Positions 29,144 to 41,513 of a stretch of DNA of 64,000 nucleotides are shown here, piece after piece (positions within the stretch are counted from its first letter, which is position 1; the number at the start of each line of letters is the position of its first letter). The notes beneath the pieces are model-generated. The model saw only the letters and a program-made list of their open reading frames with translations, ran no database searches and was not told where the DNA came from. The position numbers and the translations under genes were made by a program. The DNA lies in contig CP136062.1 in NCBI GenBank assembly GCA_032622095.1, positions 152,142,875 through 152,206,874 on the forward strand, written 5' to 3'. Source of the stretch: Siphonodentalium dalli. Lineage: Eukaryota > Mollusca > Scaphopoda > Gadilida > Siphonodentaliidae.

Positions 29144-30479
29144 TGAGTTTGATGATGAGTTTTATACAGAAATGCACACATAATATTAATTTTTTTCAAG
29201 TTCATCCCTGTCTGCTAGTTGGTCAATACAACCACGAATTATTTCAGCCGCCGTTTTGATTTTAAGACCAATATCAGGCCAATGACCAAAGAGCATTTCA
29301 CCATTTTGATAAACGGATTTTTGTCAGTATGCGCCTTGTTACTGAGTCGCGGCCATATTGGATCCATCCAGCCCCGTTCCGTTTTTTTTAGTGCTACAGG
29401 TCATTGTTCTGTAGTAGCCTTCCATGTGGATCCAGTATGGCCGCGACTAAGTAATATTGCGTATTGGAAGAAAATACTTTCAAATTAAATTAAGCAGACG
29501 ACAATTATTTCCGGCACCATATCAATCCAGAGACTGGTGCGTATTTATGAGCCCGACATTGCACGGAATGGACCTGAGCTGGTATTCCCAGGTCAAATTA
29601 TCGGCACACTGACTGACGTCCTTGATACACGTTGGTGATGAATTTTATGCTGAGACTGGCCGCACGGTGTAATGAGTTTGCTAATGAGCTTTACGTGTCA
29701 CAATGGTCAAACTGACCGCCGAAAGAACATTGGAATCGAATTCATATCGGGACCTATTGGGAGGCGCTGATCCGGCGATCGAGTTATCTGAACAAAGATT
29801 AACATTTTCCGAGTCCCAGGAGTTCGAATTCTACTAATCGTGCATGGTGCCCTGCAGCGTCAATATATATATATAGGTTGCTCGTTCTATATTTAGACTT
29901 ATTAGCGCGCACCGCGTGTATACAGTTCTGCAATTTCCTGATAGATGTGGTCCTATGGGCATTTTATTTATAGATAATTGTTTTTTTTCCGGATTAAAAG
30001 TCGAACTGCGCGACCAGGAGGCCGAGTCCGGTAAAAGTTGTAGTTGGGAATTTCAATTTCGTTTATTGTCTTTACATTATTAAGTCAATAATGTTGATTT
30101 TTGGTTTGTGACAAGCTATGTCAATTACCAATAAATGAAATTTAAAAGATAATTTGTAAGTCTTATATGTCAACTTTTATAGATATGTTTCATTCTGCAG
30201 CCCACTGATGGTTGTGTCGGAGACGGCCGAGTCGGCCGCCGGTTCGTTAATTATATGATGGTTGTTATTGGTATTTTAACGGAATTCTGAGTTGGTCATT
30301 CGCGAAACCAATATATTTTATATTCTATAATTAGAAGCATGGGTATATAATATATGATCTTGAGCGCGTTACCATTTCTGACTATGGCTTTCTTGTATAT
30401 GCTATGTGGTAGATGCTTCCTTACCTCGTGAGACATAAAGATAAATAAAATCCTCCCCAAAATATCCGGTACAGCACCA

Positions 30480-30870
30480 ATCTTAACAAGTGGTACATTG
30501 AGGCGCAAAGTGCATCGTTATCGCTATATTGAGGGCATCTTTATCGCGATATTGAGGGCATCTTTATCGCGATATTGAGCGCGCCTTTATCGAGGAACAC
30601 ATCTCGAGACGATCTCCCCAGTGATTAATATGCTGTAAAAATATTGCGGAACGGAGCCTATGATCCGTCGTCCAAACAAAATGTCACCAGAAGCCAATTT
30701 TACTATTTTTATTAAAATCAATATTAAGCACGAGATGTCGTAATTTTAAGCTCATGTTATCGCAACAATGTCGCAAGCGGTTCGGTTATAATCGACACAC
30801 TTGTGATATAAGTGCGATATTGGGCGAGAAAATAGCGCGCGTAATATAACAAATTCTTCTGATTTAAAAG
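30480..30870. repeat. Dispersed repeat (copy at 62500-62975)
   Basis: Shared phrases ATTGAGGCGC, TTTATCGCGATATT, TTATCGCAACAATGTCGCAAGC and AAATAGCGCG in the same order in both copies. The copy here has a 26-bp tandem of TTTATCGCGATATTGAG. Confidence 0.7.
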
Positions 30871-31408
30871 TCGACGTTCACATACAAATAATTTTCCTGG
30901 ATAGTTTTCAGGCGATTCGTCGGAGATGACTATGGATGCTATGAAATGAACGGCATAATCTTTATAACAGGTATTTGCACCACCACCACCACTTTATGAA
31001 TACTATCTATTTTACGATATGTGTTATTCTACATTGACATGTGGCCAAAATTGACCTTGATATGCATGGCAAGAATAAATCGTGCAATCCTGCGGCGCCA
31101 AAATATCACCCGAGCCATACAATGTTATGCGCTACCAGTGTAACCCCGACTTTACTCCGTTTAAACGTTAGATCCTCGCAGCGCAAATATAGGATATGAT
31201 CTTTATGGTTTCAGATTCGATATCCGCCTGCTGATATCGCTATTTATTATATACTTGCCCATGAATTATAAGGTTTTAGCAGTGAGATATAAGTGATATC
31301 CCACTCTAGAGTGATATCCCACTAGTGAGTGATATCTGCTTGAAATTTCTGATGTATTGACATTCATTGGGGGCCATAGGCAAGTAACTAAAGTATATAA
31401 TAAACAGA

Positions 31409-31565
31409 ATATCCACACTTTTTCAGTGGATATGGGTTAAATCTCATTCGTGATGACAAAACATTTGAATTTCCACTCGTGGCTAAAGCCATGCACTCGT
31501 GGAAATTCAATGTTTTGTCATCACTCATAAGATATAACCCATATCCACTGAAAAAGTGTGGATAT
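31409..31565. mobile_element. Palindromic MITE
   Basis: ATATCCACACTTTTTCAGTG ... reversed at the other end, arms about 75 bp, almost perfect. Confidence 0.8.
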
Positions 31566-31908
31566 CCTCGAGCTCTATATATACAACATTGTTAACATTT
31601 TAAAAGAGTTTGTTTTAAATCGCGTGTATTCCAAAGAAGTGATTCTAAAAAGCGTTTACTACTGTGACACGAACAAGTGACAAAGCCCATTATTCATTTT
31701 GTTTACTGAAAGTATTATATCCACATGTTATGTTTTACATTGCGAATGTCTATGGTTCAATAACTATAATCATAAGATAGATTCTCTAAGAATTCACTGC
31801 TATAGATGTTGAGCTTATAAGATCACCAATCAGTCCACTGCAGTTTGATGAACTTACCAGCTGAACATCCAAATGGACATACAAAATAAATACATACATT
31901 ATCATCAC

Positions 31909-31922
31909 CCCCCCCCCCCCCT
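31909..31922 (+). repeat. Poly(C) tract
   Basis: Run of about 14 C. Surrounding sequence (31570-32470) shows no other feature. Confidence 0.7.
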
Positions 31923-32471
31923 CGAGATTACGGCCGCCTCAGATTTATTTAGTTTTGTTATGTACTTATTATCCTCTGACACCCATCAATCATAGTTCCG
32001 CCTCTGCAGAAATTAAGTGAGCAAATGACAGAGATGCTAATGGGAATATACTATCAAATCAAACATAGCACTTTTGTTATTTTTGCACGAACCTGGTTTC
32101 ATCTTTGTAACTTGTGTAGTGTGTATATAACTTTATTACAAGATCATACCATTATTCCATTTAATAACCCCATTCTATAAATTGTGATCTGCAATGTTCG
32201 TTGCGAAACGGATAATATTGTCAGGTGTACCAAAATGTATTATTGTCGCGCAAACGTGACCTTTGACTTCCGCCTGGTTTATCGTTTGTTTTTTGTTTGT
32301 TTGAAAAGTTATTTCATTAAATTTACGCCATTAAATACGTCAACGATTCTTTATTTACGCATAGTTATGTGAATCGCAGGCCTAATATAAGCCGGTGTTG
32401 TTTTCACGTCCCACTTGTTGATTTAAGAATGTTTTATCGAGATGTTGGATCGTGTAATAAATAGAATATAC

Positions 32472-32585
32472 AACTCATCCCCGGTTTATTGAGAACAAAA
32501 CTCGCCCAGTAAATTAGGTCTGAACCGAGCCAGACCTAATTAACTGGACTAGTTTGTAAATTCCGCTATAAACTGGGGACGAGTT
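32472..32585. repeat. Short hairpin element
   Basis: CTCATCCCCGGTTTA ... TAAACTGGGGACGAG, with an inner AATTAGGTCTG / CAGACCTAATT pair. Confidence 0.7.
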
Positions 32586-32659
32586 GCAGATCCTTTATTT
32601 CTTCATGTTAAACTACAAGATAATAAAAATAGAATTTAATAATGTTTATTTGCATGCAG

Positions 32660-32814
32660 CTATTCAGGCTATGGTCTTACAATCTCGTCCAAATACGGAT
32701 ACGATAGGCGAGAATCGCATGCGTTTTGATATGTCGATGCCGTCTGGAGAGTTTGGCGGGACCAGCATCCCGTCTCGATTTGCTCAGTCTACCCTTGATG
32801 CTATAAAGTGGTAG
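32660..32814 (+). CDS. Candidate terminal host exon (plus strand)
   Basis: Acceptor-like TTTGCATGCAG followed by an open frame with MVLQSRPNTDTIGENRMRF and SIPSRFAQSTLDAIKW before TAG. Composition looks protein-like and GC content rises locally. The family is not recognised; the intron side cannot be verified here. Confidence 0.35.
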
Positions 32815-33367
32815 CCGCGGGCGCTTATATATAGAGTTGTTTTTATGAGCCATCAGGCCCCCGCGGCAGCGGTCGCTGGCGCGACCTGACTGCCTCGATA
32901 TCAATTTGAAAACGGGGTGACGTTGCTTAACAGGTCCGCCTCCCCCAAACCCACCCACCCTAAAAGTGATTTTTCCTATAGTGTTTTTGAAACGTGTCTC
33001 TTTGTGGTGTCATTCTTTTGGTATGATTTTTTACTAAATAACGGGTATGTTAGAGTTACATTTCTTTGAATTTTACAATCGAAACATATTCGCATGCGAT
33101 GCTGAGTCACGCGGGACACGGCAAACTAAATCGCGCGCAAATTGGCTTGCGATTTTTCAGCATCCCACCCCATTTGGCATGCGATAGCGTTTGTACTAGG
33201 TGAGCTATTAGCCTATTACATTTTACTGACACATGTGATTTTTTATTATTAAAATGTATGCATGCATATAATAATTTACACACTGCGACTGCATTGGGTC
33301 TCTTTAATGTTGGACTATAAAAACGACAATAAACTAAAATTACATACCTGTGTATATATTAAAACAC

Positions 33368-33564
33368 CTTGCCGCAGCCCCCTCCACCACGACAAATGTG
33401 TCAGTGTCTTCAAAATATGTAACGGTTTGAAGTCGCTCCATGTATTTAACTTCAAATAACCTTGGACTGAATTTCATGGTGCGAAGTGAAACATTGTCTG
33501 TCAGATGTGGCTCATCCTCGCCTTTGAAGCAGTTGAAACATTTTACGAATATATTTCTGATGAT
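33368..33564 (-). CDS. Candidate internal host exon, 197 bp
   Basis: On the minus strand a strong acceptor (TTCTATTCTCTTTCAG) and donor (GGCAAG/GTGTTT) bound an uninterrupted frame. It encodes VKCFNCFKGEDEPHL, SLRTMKFSPRLFEVKYMERL and TVTYFEDTDTFVVVEG. It is the most convincing host exon of the window: both splice sites fit and the peptide is complex. I cannot name the protein. Confidence 0.55.
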
Positions 33565-33710
33565 CTGAAAGAGAATAGAAATGAGGATATCAGCCAACGG
33601 TCAAATGCAGTTAGTTGTATGTCAGACCTGGGCGCATGTTGCACTTAGTGAACATTGAGAATGTCAGTTCACAACACAAAATATTAAATAGGTAACAATT
33701 ACATAAATAA

Positions 33711-33849
33711 TACCTACATTTTTTATTTAGTACCGAAATATCTCATGATTGTCTGGAAAGAAATATCGAATTTTTCGGTTTTATCGAAAATTCGATATTT
33801 CTTTCCAAACACGTATGAGATGTTTCAGGTATTAAAAAAAACTGTAGGC
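33711..33849. mobile_element. Palindromic MITE
   Basis: CCTACATTTTTT ... AAAAAACTGTAGG with an inner GAAAGAAATATCGAATTTT palindrome. Arms about 65 bp. Confidence 0.75.
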
Positions 33850-34164
33850 GTTCTGTTGTTGCTAAATTAACTGTAACTTAATTAAATTATTAACCCTACT
33901 TAATTAAAGAGCGCGCCCGTCGGTGTTATACACAGGTGAGAGTCAGGTGTGTACTATATAGGCGTACTGATTCGCGCTGGTGTAAATCGTCGACAAGCTA
34001 TATACAGTGAAATAACGAAATTACAATGTGCTGTTACCTCTAAGAGAAACATACGATTTATGTTTCGGTAATTTTCCAATATTTTATAGGCAAGAATATA
34101 ATAAAACGATTATCCACACTACATTTACATCTTGTATAACCAAAATGGCCTAACATCACTTATA

Positions 34165-35035
34165 ATGGTATGCGCTACCAGCGCAAACCTGTTTAAAATG
34201 TTAGGCACGGTCAGCGCTAACGAATCCGCTACCAGCGTAACCTGTTTAAAATGTTAGGCACGGTCAGCGCTAACGAATCCGCTACCAGCGTAACCTGTTT
34301 AAAATGTTAGGCACGGTCAGCGCTAACGAATCCGCTATCAGCGTAACCTGTTTAAAATGTTAGGCACGGTCAGCGCTAACGAATCCGCTACTAGCGTCAA
34401 CCTGTTTAAAATGTAAGGCACGGTCAGCGCTAACAAATCCGCTACCAGCGTAAACCTGTTTAAAATGTAAGGCACGGTAAGCGCTAACGAATCCGCTACT
34501 AGCGTAAACCTGTTTAAAATGTAAGGCACGGTCAACGCTAACGAATCCGCTACTATCGTAAACCTGTTTAAAATGTAAGGCACGGTCAGCGCTAACGAAT
34601 CCGCTACTAGCATAAACCTGTTTAAAATGTTAGGCACGGTCAGCGCTAACGAATCCGCTACTAACGTAAACCTGTTTAAAATGTTAGGCACGGTCAGCGC
34701 TAACGAATCCGCTACTAGCGTCAACCTGTTTAAAATGTAAGGCACGGTCACCGCTAACAAATCCGCTACCAGCGTAAACCTGTTTAAAATGTAAGGCACG
34801 GTAAGCGCTAACGAATCCGCTACTAGCGTAAACCTGTTTAAAATGTTAGGCACGGTCAGCGCTAACGAATCCGCTACTAGCGTAAACCTGTTTAAAATGT
34901 GAGGCACGGTCAGCTCTAACGAATCCGCTACTAACGTAAACCTGTTTAAAATGTTAGGCACGATCAGCGCTAACGAAACCGCTACCAGCGTAAACCTGTT
35001 TAAAATGTTAGGCACGGTCAGCACTAACGAAATCT
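34165..35035. repeat. 54-bp tandem repeat, about 16 units
   Basis: Core CCTGTTTAAAATGTTAGGCA then CGGTCAGCGCTAACGAATCC. The first units are 53 bp, later ones 54 bp. A diverged single unit precedes it at 31115-31170 (TATGCGCTACCAGTGTAACC). The 251-codon minus-strand frame is a by-product of the 54-bp period. Confidence 0.92.
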
Positions 35036-35239
35036 GAACTTTATAGCTTGAGATCGGATCTCCGTCTGCAGGCGACGCTAACATTGTTAACATTTAAAAA
35101 AAAGTTTTTTAAAGAGCGCTTTTTCCGTAGCAGTGATTTTAAAGAACGTTTTAAAGAAGCGATTTTAAAGAGCGTTTTTTAAACGAACAAGTGATTTTAA
35201 CCTGTTGTCGATCACATAAGATACCATGTATAAATAATT

Positions 35240-35512
35240 AAACATAGTACATAAAGAGTGTGCGATAACCAAAACATTCAACACCGTGTAGGAACCCCAC
35301 TAAGCCCACGGTGTTGGTGTTTGCATGCTTATCGCACACTCATTACATACTGTATATGTGTAATCATCGAGGTCGATCTCATAAATTATAATGTATAAAC
35401 CAATACATACAGTGCATAAAGAGTGTGGGGTAAGCAAAACACTGAACACCGTGGGTACCCAACTAAGCACAAGGTGTTGAATGTTATCGCACACGCTTTA
35501 CATACTCTATAT
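35240..35512. repeat. Two related hairpin units in tandem
   Basis: CATAAAGAGTGTG ... CGCACAC with inner AACACCGTG / CACGGTGTT at 35244-35345. A diverged second unit follows at 35410-35500. Confidence 0.65.
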
Positions 35513-35936
35513 GTGACCCGCCATATCAAATCCAGTCGTAAGTCGGGATTGTTTTACCCTGTGCCAATGCATTCTCTTATATATGCGAGTCGACCATATG
35601 TCGCCTCGCATATATTAGAGAATGCATTGGCCTAACAATTTTTTATCATTTTTTTTTAAATAAACGTTTCTTACAATTTTTAGGACATAAAATAAAAAAC
35701 CCATTACCATGCAGGGAGCCCCACACCTATATAGAAGCATATAGAAGAGTGTCGTCTGCTCATGTTTGTCTGGGGCTCTGTATGGGTGAAATTATAAAAT
35801 TGTTAAAGAATACAAGAAAAAAATATTAAAATTGTAAAAAATTGTTAGGCCAATGCATTCTTTTATATAAGAGAATGCATTGGCACAGGGTAAAAAAAAT
35901 CCCGACTTACGACTGGATTTGATATGGCGGGTCACA
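35512..35936. mobile_element. Double-hairpin MITE, copy 2
   Basis: Same TGTGACCCGCC termini and interior as 19155-19612. The second hairpin is shortened to a simple stem (35850-35885). Confidence 0.8.
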
Positions 35937-35974
35937 TATGTGTAAACATCGATCGAGATCTAACCCATAAGATA

Positions 35975-36190
35975 ATTATAAGGTCTTCTCGAACTTTATC
36001 GATAACGGTAGAGGCGTATAGCCTCTCGAACTTTATCTGATCATCATTTGTTAGAGCCCTCGCTCCGTTTTATCATCTACTTCACATCACACACAATTTA
36101 TCCGATCGAATTGATTTTTATTAGATTCCGGGACTCTTGACGGAAATGATTAGCTCGCAATATGGACAATCTTCTCAGAGGTGATGAGAA
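35975..36190 (+). repeat. Dispersed family 'TTCTCGAAC...TTTCCGGGACTC', copy 1
   Basis: Ordered phrases ACTTCTCGAA, ATTATCGATA, TTGTTAGAGC, CACACAATTTATCCGA, CCGGGACTCTTGACGG, ATGGACAATCTTCTCAGA. Other copies lie at about 37620-37985, 39745-39935, 41995-42235, 43980-44230 and (3' part) 45290-45430, all in the same orientation. Confidence 0.7.
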
Positions 36191-36354
36191 GATCAATTCA
36201 ACAACGGTCATAAAGTAGAACAGGTGATCATAATATATTCCGGAATTCGAGGAAATTGTTCATCGTATATATCTATATCCTAATGCAACAATATATTGCA
36301 GAATGCTCGATCTACTGACGCATGGACGGATGTAAGATGGTCTGATATTTCAAG

Positions 36355-36550
36355 TGTAACAATAAGCAATTATTTCATGTGTCTTTTGGGAACAGACAAA
36401 ATTGTTGTCCCGAGGTATCAGGAATGACTATCGAACTGTTGCCCAAGGCCGAAGGCCGAGGGAAACAGTTCGATAGTCATTCCTGATACCGAGGGACAAC
36501 AATTTTGCCTGTTCCCAAAAGACACATGCAATAATTGCTTTGTTACCCAA
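36355..36550. mobile_element. Palindromic MITE
   Basis: AAGCAATTATTTCATGTGTC ... GACACATGCAATAATTGCTT, arms about 85 bp. Followed at 36640-36790 by six short CAACAGTTCGYTCGG repeats. Confidence 0.8.
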
Positions 36551-37619
36551 TACATTTACAATTAAAATTATAATTAAAAAACGAAATCGGAAATTTCCGG
36601 AAATAGCCGAAACGTCACGGAAATTGCAAACCATGTAACAGTTCGTTCGGGCCAGTCAACAGTTCGCTCGGAGCCAGTCAACAGTTCGCTCGGGTCGGGC
36701 AACAGTTCACTCGTGACGTCACGAAAGCTGACCGTGATTGCAAACCGGGCAACAGTTCATTCAGGGCGGGCAACAGTTCGTTGTGGCGTTACGAACGCAA
36801 ATTTGGGGTTAACCAGTTAATTCTAAATCCCAATGATTTACGAAGTAAAACTCTACTATTGGGTAACAAATACAAATATCAGACCAACTTGCATCCATAA
36901 TCCACGCAACGCAACAGAATCAAGTTGAAATCATGTGTACCACGTGAAAACACGTTGGTGCTCGCGTACGATGTCTCATAACGCCAATTCAACCAAACAT
37001 ACAACGTCCTGCAGAGCGAATGCAAGTAGGAGTGTACATGGTTATGCAGTTAATTGAATACTACATGATATTGAATTATCAAAGATATAAATCCTGCACC
37101 CCTTTTATTAAGAGTGAAAGCATACGAGAGAATCTGGATTTGAATAACCATTGCGACTTCACACAGGAATTCTGCCCCACATTGGAGTGAGTTCAAACTG
37201 TATATAAAGTTGAATATTGTGCATGTATATTGACGAGTCCGCGTCCAAGCATGCATGAGCCCGACCACTTAAGTATATGCATATACATGTCTATAATACG
37301 CATACGTCATTATATATATACATGTAGGCGAAAAAAACCGACATTATCATGCATACAATATTATGGCTTCTCAAACTTTGTCGTCAAGAAAAGCAGATCG
37401 AAATACTCGATTGTTAAATGATCTCGCGTCTATGTTTCTGATGAAGATCTATGACATTAGATGTCTGAACATCAAATGTCATTCCTACAGGATATTATGA
37501 CTTCTCAAACATTATCCAAAAAAGCAAATCGAAATCCGATGATCTATTTTTATATGTCCTCTCGTCGGTGTTTCGTGTGCAGATCCACATAATTACGTGC
37601 TTGAGCATCAAAGTCAATT

Positions 37620-37985
37620 ATATAAGGCATCGTGATTTCTCGAACTTTATCGATGAAAATAGATCGAAACGCGATCATCGATTGTTAGCTATTATGGCGT
37701 CGTTGTTTTAGATGCAGATACATGACATTACGTGTCCGGGCATCAAAGGCAATGCTACAAGTTGTCGCGAATTCTCGACAATTTATTGAGAAAAGCAGAT
37801 CGAAATCCAATCATCCAGTGTTAGAGTTCTCACTCGGGGTGATCATCTACTGCATATACAACAATCTACTCCATACCACACACAATTTGTGCGATCGGAT
37901 TGATTTTGTGCCAGTTTCCGGGACTCTCGACGGCGCTTATAAGCCAACAATATGGACAATCTTTTCAGACCCCGCGACGGGGACT
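37620..37985 (+). repeat. Dispersed family, copy 2
   Basis: Same ordered phrases as 35975-36190, including CCGGGACTCTCGACGG and ATGGACAATCTTTTCAGACC. A shorter similar segment lies at 37430-37560. Confidence 0.7.
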
Positions 37986-38130
37986 AAATCATTGCGCAGA
38001 GGAAGTCTTCACTCATATATTCTTAAGTAAATTGAAGGGAGTTATGCCGTTATATTTAGTTGATAAATATTAGTTGTTTCTATAAAACCCGAGTAGTCTT
38101 CGATCTTGAACACGGCCACTCACTGCAGAG

Positions 38131-38289
38131 AAGTCATCGGCCTTCTATATTTACACCGCGACCGTTACACTACTCCCCCGTTCTGTTTGAGATTCACCGA
38201 ATCTCACCCGAGTCTTCCCTCAGAGAGGTCGCATCATGACACAGTTTTTGAGGGCCGGACGAGCCCCCAGTGTATATAACAGAGAGAGA

Positions 38290-38341
<52 letters not shown>

Positions 38342-38452
38342 CAGCGAAAGTTGGCAGCGCCCGGAATCATCAGGCGGTCACCCACCCAAGGACTAGTCGA
38401 GCTCGACGTTGCTTACATTTGGTGATCACACAAAGCGTCTAACGATTGTGAA
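38131..38452 (-). mobile_element. 5S rRNA-derived SINE, copy 1
   Basis: On the minus strand 38440-38350 resembles the 3' two thirds of 5S rRNA: GTAAGCAACGTCGAGCTCG, then CTTGGGTGGGTGACCGCCTG, then TTCCGGG. This is the internal-promoter end of a 5S-headed (SINE3-like) element, with a body running down to AAGTCATCGGCC at 38131. A diverged dimer partner follows directly. Confidence 0.7.
38281..38338 (+). repeat. (AG)n microsatellite
   Basis: About 28 AG units inside the SINE body. The partner copy has only a short GAGAGAGAGAAG at the corresponding place. Confidence 0.95.
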
Positions 38453-38479
38453 AAAGATATCTAGACCTATCGTATAGAT

Positions 38480-38765
38480 AAGTCATCGGCCTTCTATATT
38501 TACACCGTGACCGCTACACTACTACCCCATTCTTTCTGAGATTCCCATAATCTCACTCGAGTCATTCCCCAGAGCGGTAGCATCATTACGAAGACTCCGA
38601 GGAGCGGACGAGCCTACCGGTGTAACAGACCGAGAGAGAGAAGTGAGGGAGTCGCACCGAAATTTGGCAGCAACCGGAATTCCCAGTCGGTCACCCCATA
38701 CAAGGACTAACCGAGCTCGACGTTCCTTAATTCTGGTGATAACACAAAGCATCTAACGACTGTGA
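38480..38765 (-). mobile_element. 5S rRNA-derived SINE, copy 2
   Basis: Same order as copy 1. The 5S-like part at 38750-38665 reads GGAACGTCGAGCTCGGTTAG then GGTGACCGACTGGGAATTCC, closer to real 5S rRNA than copy 1. A body fragment recurs at 39718-39748. Confidence 0.7.
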
Positions 38766-39717
38766 CCAGAGAAGTCATCACAATTCAAATTAAAATGTTT
38801 GTTCTCAATATAAATAATATTTATAATGATATGATATATACATATAGTTAAATACATTTACTGCCAGAGGAGTTGTGCAGGACCACAACAACATTCACGA
38901 CATCCGACCACCGAGGAAGCTGCACCGAGCAGCAGAGACGCACCGCCGGGGCGATCAACTCAAGGGCACCAGCGATAGAACCCCGAATACACTGCGCGTG
39001 GCACCTCACACAACCCCCGGAATGTGATAACTAGTATGCAAGTTTGAGTTGTGTGCAACAGTTGGGATATTCGAAGCTTTCGATAGTGGTCAGTCGAATG
39101 TACAATGTACTAGTTTGTATTGACTATCGTTTACTCTAGTCGACCTTATAAAATTCGTTTATTTACCCAAGATACATGTAGTTTTATTGTTGGAGTTGAG
39201 TAATTTGGCGAAGTTCTCAACGCTAGGATAGTTTCGGAAACATCTAAGAATATATCGCGTTCTTATATCATCAAATGATTGGCAGTGCATAATGCACTGA
39301 TATTCATCACCAAATTGTGCCAGAATCGCACCTTAAATTGTGCATAGTCTGTCTTCTGTATTTATTCCATACCAACTCCCAGTTTCGATAATCGGAAATT
39401 AGTTAGCATTCATGAACCTATTCTGCCTAAAATCGTAAGATATTTTTCAAGGCCAAATTCTGCTTAAAATTTGCACACATTGACCATGTAGAGATTTCTT
39501 AACAATATTATTGACGGATGTAAACATTAATTGGAAAATCCGTTTGCATATTCCACATATGAGGAATTCCCGTTTCATACAGTATATCGTGTATTTTTGA
39601 TAGCCATGCATGGATGTTTAAATATGTCTGTATTATACAAGTTCAATAATACGGTATACGTAAGTTTATTCATTCTATGATCACGACAGTTTACCAATTT
39701 AGCCCAGTAGGATATTA
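38766..39717. other. No gene seen
   Basis: AT-rich with a short GC-rich stretch at 38880-39010. No motif recognised. Confidence 0.45.
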
Positions 39718-39744
39718 TTCTACATTTACACCGCGACCACTACA

Positions 39745-39935
39745 CATGCGTGAGCATCGAAGTCAATAGACTGTTAGCGGCCTCAGCCCCGTTTGTCGTC
39801 TACTCCATAACACACACAATGCATGTGTCCAACCGGATTTATTTTATGCCAGTTTCCGGGTCTCTTGACGGCGATAATAAGCTAGTAATATGGTCAATCT
39901 TCTGGGACCCGATGGCGACTAGAAAACTCCAAGCA
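39745..39935 (+). repeat. Dispersed family, copy 3
   Basis: GCGTGAGCATCGAAGTCAAT, CAGTTTCCGGGTCTCTTGAC and ATGGTCAATCTTCTGGGACC match the family order. Confidence 0.65.
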
Positions 39936-40258
39936 GAGATATCTCCCATCGCTCCACTGAGATGCCGCTGCCACAAGGACATTGGTAAGGATTTCTGACA
40001 TGATCTTCGTTCTTATGTTTTAGGATTAAAATTGTCTTTGTCTGGCTCAGTTCATATTGTTCTTATCAATACCGAATAATTACCATAATTGCAAACTGTT
40101 GGTGGTCAAAAAAAGAAAATAGGTGACTAAATATAGTTGCGACGATACATTACTTATAGATGTATCGGTCCGCAAAGTACCATCCTTCCGGTAGTGATCT
40201 ATCGCATGCAGTGATAACGGAGAGGGCGCTACATGGAGTTTTGTGGACTATAACATGG

Positions 40259-41513
40259 TGTCAGACCGGTTTTCCGAAGACCTATTACTACGAAGGCCCA
40301 CAACTCCGAAGACCCGATTCTCCGACGGCCCACAACTCCGAAGACCCGATTCTCCGACGGCCCATAACTCCGAAGACCCGATTCTCCGACGGCCCATAAC
40401 TCCGAAGATCCGATTCTCCGAAAGCCCATAACTCCGAAGGGCCGATTCTCCGAAGACCTATAACTCCGAAGACCTATAACTCCGAAGGGCCGATTCTCCG
40501 AAGACCTATAACTCCGAAGGCCCGATTCTCCGACGGCCCATAACTCCGAAGGTCCGATTCTCCGAAGGTCCGATTCTCCGAAGATTTTGTTTTATCGGGG
40601 TATTATCGTTTACTAAATAGTGTACAGTCCAGTGGCGAAGCCAAGGGGTCCCAAAATTCCCACTGCCCCCATTAAACCTCTACTTGCTATTTCAGACAAT
40701 ATGGGCCCCTACCAAAACATGTCCAATGTCATGTAAACGCCCGGAAATCGTTCATGGGGCATCAAAATATTCAAACTTTTCCTACTGCCCCCACCTAAAT
40801 GTGAATCCTGGTCCGCCACTGACTATACACCAGATACTATAACGTTACGTTGGCCCATGAGATGCCAGAGTAAAATGTACAGGGGTGAACGGGGGAGAAC
40901 TTGTCGCCCCTGTGCATGTTAGGCTACTCTGACATTCTTGCAGCGTTTCGTTATAATATACCTGGTGCACACCAGTGGCGGAGCCAGGGTTCCCATTTAG
41001 GGGTGCACATTAATTAGCATATGTGGGGGATATATCATGCATATGATATGCCGAAAGCATATCACGAAGGCCTGATTTGGGGAGCGCATACATGGGAGGG
41101 GTCGCCCCCAATCGTTGGTCCGGGGGCTCCCCTGGGCAGGAACACTGTGAATATTTGAATTCCTAGGAGGGATTTCCTGACGTTTACATGACATTTGACA
41201 TGTTTTTGGGGGCGGTCTTCCCTAGGGCCCCATTGACCCCGCCACTGGACTGTACACTATTTAATAAGCGATAAAACATGATCTTCGGAGAATCGGACCT
41301 TCGGAGAATCGGACCTTCGGAGAATCGACCCTTCGGGGTTATAGACCTTCGGAGTTATGGGCGTTCGGAGTTATATGCCTTCGGAGTTATGGGCTTTCGG
41401 AGTTATGGGTCTTCGGAGTTATGGGCTTTCGGAGAATCGGGGCGTCGGAGAATCGGACCTTCGGAGAATCGGACCTTCGGAGTTATGGGTCTTCGGAAAA
41501 ACGCTACGTAACC
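40259..41513. mobile_element. Foldback-like element, copy B (inverted relative to copy A)
   Basis: The reverse complement of 17098-18361 over its whole length, arms and centre included. Arms at 40270-40590 and 41280-41500. Both copies share the outer GGTTACGTAGCG and CCGGTCTGACA limits, so these define the element ends. Confidence 0.8.

Noticed and set aside
32677..32958. 93-codon basic minus-strand frame
   Set aside because: Antisense to the better-supported plus-strand exon candidate; Arg-rich composition follows from the GC-rich stretch.
34338..35093. 251-codon minus-strand frame as a gene
   Set aside because: It is produced by the 54-bp tandem repeat; earlier 53-bp units break it.
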